From: CAYJPK01 sp964372035 | GTDB lineage: Bacteria; Desulfobacterota; Desulfovibrionia; Desulfovibrionales; Desulfovibrionaceae | DNA: 48,364 nucleotides | Direction of reading: 5' to 3' | Assembly (NCBI GenBank): GCA_964372035.1 | Contig: CAYJPK010000005.1 | Coordinates: 1-48,364, forward strand | In this document: piece after piece, positions 43,187 to 48,364 of the stretch | Layout of the letters: each line of letters begins with the position of its first letter | Numbering within the stretch: position 1 is the stretch's first letter | Translations under genes and position numbers: made by a program | The notes under the pieces: generated by a model | Database searches by the model: none | Seen by the model: the letters and a program-made list of their open reading frames with translations, nothing else | What the model was told of the DNA's origin: nothing

Positions 43187-43224
43187 AAAGCGTTTCTACA
43201 ATTTGATTGCAGGAACGCTTTTTT
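43187..43224. terminator. Terminator after the HD-domain gene
   Basis: AAAGCGTT/AACGCTTT 8-bp stem with a 19-nt loop followed by T; between convergent genes. Confidence 0.8.
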
Positions 43225-43244
43225 ATAACCATTAATCTAAAACT

Positions 43245-44567
43245 TTAATTCTTTAGTAATTCTGGCAACATAAGCACAATAGTAGGAAAGGCTATGAGCA
43301 AGACCAAACAAACAAAATATGCAGGTAAAAACATCATTGCCCCTTTGAATACTTGATTTAAAGGAACAAATTTCCCACAATTTTTTTCTGATACATTTGA
43401 AACAATATAAGCCGCAATACCAACAGGCGGTGTCATTGCGCCTAAACTCGTTACAGCAATTAACACAACGCTAAACCATAGGGTATTCCAGTTCATTGCT
43501 TCTGCTAAAGGGAAGAATATTGGTAGGGCAATTACAAGTAAGGCTAGTGCGTCCATAACCATTCCACCAACAATAAAAATAACGAGTACAATTAATAAGA
43601 TAAGAGGTTCAGCAAGTGGTGAATTTGCAAGGTTTGTTGCAAGTTCAAAGGGCAGTCGTGTTAGGGTTAAAAATTTTCCAAACATTGAAGCTCCTGCAAG
43701 CAAGAATAAGAGCATAGCTGAAAGTCTAAAGCTTTCATCAAGAGCTTTTAGAAATCCTTTTAAGCTTAAAGTCCTAGTTATAATTCCCATTAAAATTGCA
43801 GCAGATGCTCCAGCAACTCCAGCTTCAGTTGGAGTAAAAAATCCAAGCCCAAGACAAACGACAACTAATCCAAATAAAATAGCACCTTCAACAAATCCAC
43901 TTAAGGAATTAATACGCTCTTTCATAGAGCTTTTTGGTGCAACTGGTGCAAAATTTGGGCGTAATCTTAAAATAATCGGCACAGTAATCATAAAACATGC
44001 TAATAGCAATAAGCCTGGAAATAAAGAGCCTAAGAAAAGAGCCTCAATAGACTGTGCTGTTTGAACGCCAACAACAATTGCCACAACACTTGGTGGAATT
44101 ATTGCTCCAAGAGTTGTGCCGGCAACAACAGTTCCTGTAGATAATAATGGACTGTAACCATAGCGATTCATTTCTGGAAGTGCGACCACGCTCATTGTTG
44201 CCGCAGTTGCAGTATTTGAACCGCAAATTGCTGCAAAGCCACCGCAGGCCATAATTGTTGCAAGGCTTAGCCCTCCACGTTTATGACCGCACCACGTTTG
44301 AATACTTGCATAAAGTCGCTTGCTTAAATTTGAATAAAAGCAGATTTGCCCCATAAAAATAAAGAAGGGAATAACTGTTAAGCCATAATTTGAAAATACA
44401 CTCCAAATTTCATTGCCTGCCATGTTTAAAGCTAGACTAGTGCTATCAAGTATGGCATAACCACCAATCCCTAGAATAGCAAGCAAAAAAGCAATCGGAA
44501 TACGAATGTATAAAATCCCTACAATAAGCAAAACAAGAAATATTATGGCAATAAATGTTGGTGACAC
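43245..44567 (-). CDS. dctM: TRAP transporter large permease DctM
   Basis: A 440-residue, about 12-helix membrane protein of the TRAP DctM family. GGFAAICGSNTATAATMSVVALPEM and GAIIPPSVVAIVVG are the conserved scoop motifs, repeated in the second half as SLGAMTPPVGIAAYIV. It uses a sodium or proton gradient to import the solute delivered by DctP. It is last in the dctP-dctQ-dctM operon; the stop is close to the shared terminator at 43187. Confidence 0.95.
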   Translation of the reverse strand: MSPTFIAIIFLVLLIVGILYIRIPIAFLLAILGIGGYAILDSTSLALNMAGNEIWSVFSNYGLTVIPFFIFMGQICFYSNLSKRLYASIQTWCGHKRGGLSLATIMACGGFAAICGSNTATAATMSVVALPEMNRYGYSPLLSTGTVVAGTTLGAIIPPSVVAIVVGVQTAQSIEALFLGSLFPGLLLLACFMITVPIILRLRPNFAPVAPKSSMKERINSLSGFVEGAILFGLVVVCLGLGFFTPTEAGVAGASAAILMGIITRTLSLKGFLKALDESFRLSAMLLFLLAGASMFGKFLTLTRLPFELATNLANSPLAEPLILLIVLVIFIVGGMVMDALALLVIALPIFFPLAEAMNWNTLWFSVVLIAVTSLGAMTPPVGIAAYIVSNVSEKNCGKFVPLNQVFKGAMMFLPAYFVCLVLLIAFPTIVLMLPELLKN

Positions 44568-44589
44568 GGCAAATATCCTTTAATTAATG

Positions 44590-45126
44590 TTATTTAACAA
44601 GAGCACGAGAAAAGTTGATTCTATGGAAATTTACATTTTTTAATAAAGTCTTTTTCAGAAAATTATTCGAAAGTTGTAATAATTCAAGAAGAATGATAAG
44701 GCTTTGAATAAACAATCCAAATGTTAATAGGGCGATAAAGATAGCTGATGGAATATCAAAACCATCAACAAGCTCCATGCCTTCATGCACGAATAATGTT
44801 AAATCTAAAAGTTCAAACGATAGCCCAAGGCTTAAGCTAAAGCAAACTATTGAAACAATAATACTTTGAATTTCTTGAACTTTCTTTGGTAATTTTTCAA
44901 ATAAAATTCCTGCATTAGCATGGGAGTTGTGAGCTTGCACAAATGGTATACATAAACCAGTTGCGCAAGCCGCAAGATATGAACTAAGTTCAATTACACC
45001 ACGTAAATTTTCACCAAAAGCCCGCATAAAGATATTGGCAAGTGTTAATACTAAAATTGCTAAAAGTAGGCTTGAACCTATAAAAAATAGTATGCGTGTA
45101 AGTTTCTTTATTAATGAATTATACAT
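44590..45126 (-). CDS. dctQ: TRAP transporter small permease DctQ
   Basis: 178 residues with four membrane helices and the DctQ pattern (NIFMRAFGENLRGVIELSSYLAACATGLCIPFVQAHNSHA). The C-terminal 25 residues are basic and probably cytoplasmic. It lies between dctP (36 nt) and dctM (22 nt). Confidence 0.92.
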   Translation of the reverse strand: MYNSLIKKLTRILFFIGSSLLLAILVLTLANIFMRAFGENLRGVIELSSYLAACATGLCIPFVQAHNSHANAGILFEKLPKKVQEIQSIIVSIVCFSLSLGLSFELLDLTLFVHEGMELVDGFDIPSAIFIALLTFGLFIQSLIILLELLQLSNNFLKKTLLKNVNFHRINFSRALVK

Positions 45127-45162
45127 GGTTAATCTCTTTTTTAGTTTAAATTGTCTTGTTTA

Positions 45163-46170
45163 TTATTTATTTTTATTTAAATAGATAGTACGTAATTTTT
45201 CAATATCAGCTAAGATTTTATCAGCGTCTAAGCCTTTATCTATTGCATTCTTTTTCCATTTTTCAATTAACGGTGAAGTTGCAATTTTAATTTTAGCGCT
45301 ATCTTCACTATTTATTGTTGATAGTGCAAAGCCATGTTCTTCTATTGCCCAGTTGATTGCTTTTTTACCTGCATTGTCAACAAGATTTCCGGTGAATTCT
45401 ACATGTTCATCAGCATAGTCATCAATGGCTTTTTGAACTTGCGCAGGTAAACTTTCCCAAGTTTTTTTATTCATAATAACAGCGAATGGATAAACTGGCA
45501 TATCAACAGTTAAGCCGTACTTACAGTCTTGGGCAAAGTTCATGTCATACAAGGTATCCCATGAGGAACAAACACCTTCAACTACACCTTTTTGCAATGC
45601 TTCTGGTGTTTCAGACATTGGAATTGAAACTGCTTTGCCACCGATTGCAGTTAAAGCATCTGAAATTGAGCCAGATGAACGTAAGGTGATTTTTTTCAAA
45701 TCTTCAAGGTTTTCAACTGGTTTTGTACTCATTATTTGTGATGGAGCTGAGCTAAAAATTGAAAGGACTTTATAACGCCCAAGTTCTTTTGGCTTATGAA
45801 TTTTAAAAAGCTCCCAAGCAACAAAACTAGCTTCGCTTGCAGATGAAAATCCTAAAGGTAAGCCGAAGAGTTCAAATAATGGAAATGAACCAGGGTAATA
45901 TAACATGCTCATACAACCAATATCAGCTTGACCTCTTGCAACACCTCTAAGCATCGCTTTTACATCTAAAAGTGTGCTAGCTGGGAATGTTTGCACGCTA
46001 ACTTTACCATTAGTTGCCTTTGTAATTTCTTTAACCCATGTATCCATCTGCATACTTGGGAAAGTGCTAGCTGGAGGAAAATTTGCATAGCGCAATTCTT
46101 TAGCAGAAGCAGAAAAAGCGTTTAGAGCTATGAATAATGTTAAGATAAGTACAGATAAGTTCCTTTGCAT
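45163..46170 (-). CDS. dctP: TRAP transporter periplasmic solute-binding protein DctP
   Basis: 335 residues with a Sec signal (LTLFIALNAFSASA) and the DctP fold: LRYANFPPASTFPSMQMDTWVKEI, the ligand-binding arginine in KKITLRSSGSISDALTAIGG, and PVYPFAVIMNKKTWESLP. The substrate is probably a carboxylate or sulfonate, by family only; it cannot be read from sequence. First gene of the dctPQM operon. The 113 nt upstream contain the terminator of the small gene at 46284. Confidence 0.93.
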   Translation of the reverse strand: MQRNLSVLILTLFIALNAFSASAKELRYANFPPASTFPSMQMDTWVKEITKATNGKVSVQTFPASTLLDVKAMLRGVARGQADIGCMSMLYYPGSFPLFELFGLPLGFSSASEASFVAWELFKIHKPKELGRYKVLSIFSSAPSQIMSTKPVENLEDLKKITLRSSGSISDALTAIGGKAVSIPMSETPEALQKGVVEGVCSSWDTLYDMNFAQDCKYGLTVDMPVYPFAVIMNKKTWESLPAQVQKAIDDYADEHVEFTGNLVDNAGKKAINWAIEEHGFALSTINSEDSAKIKIATSPLIEKWKKNAIDKGLDADKILADIEKLRTIYLNKNK

Positions 46171-46220
46171 TGCGTAATCCTTTTTTAAATTTAGTTAATA
46201 ATTTTTGATTAGCACGCATA

Positions 46221-46266
46221 AAAAAAGAGAGCCGCTAATCAATTTATGTCAGCGGCTCTCTTTTTT
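46221..46266 (-). terminator. Strong terminator of the 38-residue small gene
   Basis: A perfect 16-bp stem (AAAAAAGAGAGCCGCT / AGCGGCTCTCTTTTTT) with a 14-nt loop, 17 nt after the stop of the small gene; the strongest terminator in the window. Confidence 0.92.
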
Positions 46267-46283
46267 ATAAAGATTTTATGTGT

Positions 46284-46400
46284 TTACATAGCAAAAAAAG
46301 CCATTGACGGTACGCAAACACACCACCAATAAGCAACAAAAGATACATTATTCATATCTTTTTTTAAAATTAATTCTTTTGCTGAAGAAAACATTCTCAT
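46284..46400 (-). CDS. 38-residue small protein, probably membrane-associated
   Basis: A short frame from ATG at 46400 to the stop at 46284, preceded by AAGGAATTTC. It reads as a polar start with basic residues (MRMFSSAKELILKK), then DMNN and a hydrophobic, aromatic stretch (SFVAYWWCVCVPSMAFFAM) that could insert in a membrane. Its own promoter and terminator flank it tightly, which is why I accept so short a frame. No family is recognised. It could assist a transporter such as dctPQM downstream, or be a leader peptide. Confidence 0.6.
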   Translation of the reverse strand: MRMFSSAKELILKKDMNNVSFVAYWWCVCVPSMAFFAM

Positions 46401-46430
46401 TGAAATTCCTTATAAATTATTTGTTAATTG

Positions 46431-46460
46431 TTTATACGACTAATTCATAAGCCTTGTCAA
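46431..46460 (-). promoter_or_regulatory. Promoter of the 38-residue small gene
   Basis: On the minus strand TTGACA (46455-46460), 18-bp spacer, TATAAA (46431-46436), about 30 nt upstream of the start codon. A near-consensus sigma-70 promoter. Confidence 0.7.
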
Positions 46461-46492
46461 GTCTTTTTTTTGATATTATTAAATCGTTGTTT

Positions 46493-47770
46493 TTATTTGC
46501 ATTTCGCTTGAGCAAGTTCAGCCCATGAGCCAATCATATTTTTAGATTTATGTTCTTGCTTCATATACCATTCAGCTTTTTTTGTACTTTGAGCTGCGTA
46601 GAAAATACATTGTTTGCCATATTTGTTATTTAACTTATCAAGGGTTTTCATTAAGTTGTTAGATTTATTGCTTTCATTTTCTAAATCATTATTAGTTAAG
46701 TTTAATAAACTAGCTTGAATATTTTTTTCAGAGCATAAATCAAAAAGCAAGACTCCAGCCTTAGCATAGGCAAATCCTTCTTTATAGATAGCATCTAAGC
46801 CCTTTGCAACTAGGCGAATAAAGGTTTTGGTGTCATCACTAGGGCTTGGTAAATTTAGTTTGATACTTTCTGAGTAAAATTCATCTTTACTACTGTGCTT
46901 TGAAGTTCGCACTAGAACTTGAATACTTTTTGCCTTTAAGTTGGCTTTTCTCAAACGCTCACAAGCTCGAAAGGTAAAAGAACAAAGAGTTTGAAATAAT
47001 TCATTTTTTGCATATATTTTTGTGCCAAAAGAGCGAGATGTTGTTATAGAATGTCTTGGGCTTAAACTATCTTCGACAACGCTTGGTATACCACGAAGTT
47101 CAAAAACTGTATTTAAACCTGTAACTGTAAGATTTTTCTTTATCCAATTATCATCAGCATTTTTTAAATCTAGAGCAGTTTTTATTCCTATTCGTTCTAA
47201 TTTTATGGCGAAATTTCTGCCAATTCCCCAAACTTCATTAACTGGAATTTTTTGCAAATATTCGCAAAATCTAGGATCATTAACATTTAAATAACAAAGC
47301 CCTTGTCCTTTTTTTGCTAAATAATTTGCAAGTTTAGCTAGTGTTTTAGTTTGCGACAAACCAATAGAAACTTGAATACCTGTCCATTTCAAAACTCTTT
47401 CTCTAAGGCTATATACAAAGTCACGCATATTACTTTTTAATGCAGGATTTAATTTTAAAAAAGCCTCATCTATGGAGTATTGCTCAACGTCTTCACAAGC
47501 ATCTTCCAATATATTTATAATGCGTTGTGACATATCTCCATATAATGCATAGTTTGATGAAAAAACATTTACATTTAGCTTTGCTAATTGATTTTTAACC
47601 TTAAAGTATGGTTCACCCATTGATATACCAAGAGCTTTTGCTTCTTTGGAGCGTGCAATAATACAACCATCATTATTTGACAAAACAACAACAGCTTTAT
47701 TTGCTAAATCTGGGCGAAAAAGCTTTTCACACGAAGCATAAAAATTATTAGCATCAACTAGAGCGTACAT
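46493..47770 (-). CDS. umuC: Y-family DNA polymerase V catalytic subunit UmuC
   Basis: 425 residues. MYALVDANNFYASCEKLFRP holds the first catalytic Asp, YSIDEAFLKL the DE pair, and GIGRNFAIKLERIGIKTALDL the thumb helix-hairpin-helix. The last third is the little-finger region and the UmuC-type C-terminus. It performs translesion synthesis with UmuD' and RecA. It starts 15 nt after umuD. Confidence 0.95.
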   Translation of the reverse strand: MYALVDANNFYASCEKLFRPDLANKAVVVLSNNDGCIIARSKEAKALGISMGEPYFKVKNQLAKLNVNVFSSNYALYGDMSQRIINILEDACEDVEQYSIDEAFLKLNPALKSNMRDFVYSLRERVLKWTGIQVSIGLSQTKTLAKLANYLAKKGQGLCYLNVNDPRFCEYLQKIPVNEVWGIGRNFAIKLERIGIKTALDLKNADDNWIKKNLTVTGLNTVFELRGIPSVVEDSLSPRHSITTSRSFGTKIYAKNELFQTLCSFTFRACERLRKANLKAKSIQVLVRTSKHSSKDEFYSESIKLNLPSPSDDTKTFIRLVAKGLDAIYKEGFAYAKAGVLLFDLCSEKNIQASLLNLTNNDLENESNKSNNLMKTLDKLNNKYGKQCIFYAAQSTKKAEWYMKQEHKSKNMIGSWAELAQAKCK

Positions 47771-47785
47771 GATATTTATTTATAA

Positions 47786-48247
47786 TTATAGTAGGTTATG
47801 GATTACATTTGTTACTACACCCCAAATATGAACATATTCTTGTTCAGTAATATCAATTTCAGGGTAGTCTGGATTTTCGGGCGCTAGAAAAACTTTATTG
47901 CCACGTCTAACGATTCGTTTAACAGTTAATTCACCCTCAACAGCTGCAATTACAATACGATTGTTTGAAGCTTGGCAGGAGCGATCGACGATTAATAAAT
48001 CACCATCATGAATACCAGCATTTATCATAGAATTTCCAACAGCTCTAAGAAAAAAGGTGGCTGCTTCATTTTTTACGAGGTATTCGTGTAAATCCAGTTT
48101 GCGCTCAATAAAGTCATCAGCAGGCGAAGGAAATCCAGCTGCAACAGGTGTAAGGTAGAGCGGAGCACCAGTTTTTTTCTCTTCTGATGCTTTTGCGCTT
48201 GCAAATATTTTCAAAGTGGGCGATATAAAATTCGGTTCATTATTCAT
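47786..48247 (-). CDS. umuD: UmuD-type self-cleaving SOS protein
   Basis: 153 residues, a LexA/UmuD peptidase fold. Catalytic S73 (VGNSMINAGI) and K110 (GELTVKRI) are present, with a cleavage site of the A37-G38 type before FPSPADDF. It is slightly longer than E. coli UmuD (139 aa) because of the N-terminal stretch. RecA-stimulated self-cleavage would yield UmuD'. The promoter lies in the inverted-repeat region upstream, but no LexA box was recognised. Confidence 0.93.
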   Translation of the reverse strand: MNNEPNFISPTLKIFASAKASEEKKTGAPLYLTPVAAGFPSPADDFIERKLDLHEYLVKNEAATFFLRAVGNSMINAGIHDGDLLIVDRSCQASNNRIVIAAVEGELTVKRIVRRGNKVFLAPENPDYPEIDITEQEYVHIWGVVTNVIHNLL

Positions 48248-48260
48248 ATTATTTTTTTAC

Positions 48261-48298
48261 CACAAAGCCATTTAAGTTTCAAGTTACTAGGCTTTGTG
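48261..48298 (-). promoter_or_regulatory. Inverted repeat upstream of umuD
   Basis: CACAAAGCC/GGCTTTGTG perfect 9-bp arms with a 20-nt spacer, ending 14 nt before the umuD start. Either an operator (SOS-like) or a hairpin covering the translation start. Confidence 0.45.
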
Positions 48299-48364
48299 AT
48301 AATACTATAAGATTGACTTAAGGCTAAAACCCTAAATAGAACATGTAAAATCCGATTAACAGTA

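Noticed and set aside
1..48364. CRISPR arrays, tRNA or rRNA genes, insertion sequences
   Set aside because: No regularly spaced repeats, cloverleaf-like sequence, rRNA stretches or transposase motifs were found by reading.

Overview
The window is strongly AT-rich bacterial chromosome, almost fully coding, with long co-oriented operons. The gene set points to a low-GC anaerobic member of Desulfovibrionales or a close relative: cobalt-type CbiK and CbiL, an AICAR-transformylase-only PurH, an RNB nuclease of the type I associate with Desulfovibrio, a HesB/IscA protein with a CSSCGGGCGG tail, a TRAP transporter, aspartase and a ferredoxin-type aldo/keto reductase. This placement is inference from gene content; no rRNA or other phylogenetic marker RNA is in the window. 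No tRNA, rRNA, CRISPR array or insertion sequence was seen.

Layout. 1-2.6 kb: a membrane GGDEF protein with a broken 5' end, and the AzlCD amino-acid exporter (minus). 2.6-7 kb: SNF2 helicase, aroK, hisH operon (minus). 7.3-15.2 kb: peptide-binding protein, Rel, AICAR transformylase, RNB ribonuclease, PlsY (plus). 15.3-19.9 kb: GloA, RidA, a secreted protein of unknown function, an IscA-like protein, a PHP histidinol phosphatase and a YgiQ radical SAM protein. 20-24.4 kb: cbiL-cbiK-aspA-thiS-like-aldo/keto reductase operon (minus). 24.5-33.5 kb: a ten-gene housekeeping operon dnaX-ybaB-recR-fabD-SIS-hemC-cpoB-dprA-xerC-hypothetical (minus).

33.6-42.2 kb is the most interesting part. It looks like a ferrosome (fez-type iron-storage organelle) gene cluster: a stand-alone FeoA protein, two P1B-type ATPases with N-terminal R-X-R motifs, an HMA-like small protein, four small membrane proteins (one with the layout of magnetosome MamC), and a protein made of three FeoA-like domains. 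The two ATPases are specialised in opposite ways. One keeps the CPC membrane motif but has lost the actuator TGE loop (SGR instead). The other keeps TGES but has SCA in place of CPC. Ferrosomes are already known; the composition here is what looks unusual.

42.2-42.5 kb holds a scaffold gap inside a 160-bp-period tandem repeat full of hairpins. Then come an HD-domain protein, a DctPQM TRAP transporter (minus), a self-contained 38-residue small-protein gene (minus), and UmuDC (minus) at the right edge.

Other notable points are an A10 slippage tract in dnaX that would give a gamma-like short product in either shifted frame, and a T8 tract that puts the GGDEF gene out of frame with its only good start site.
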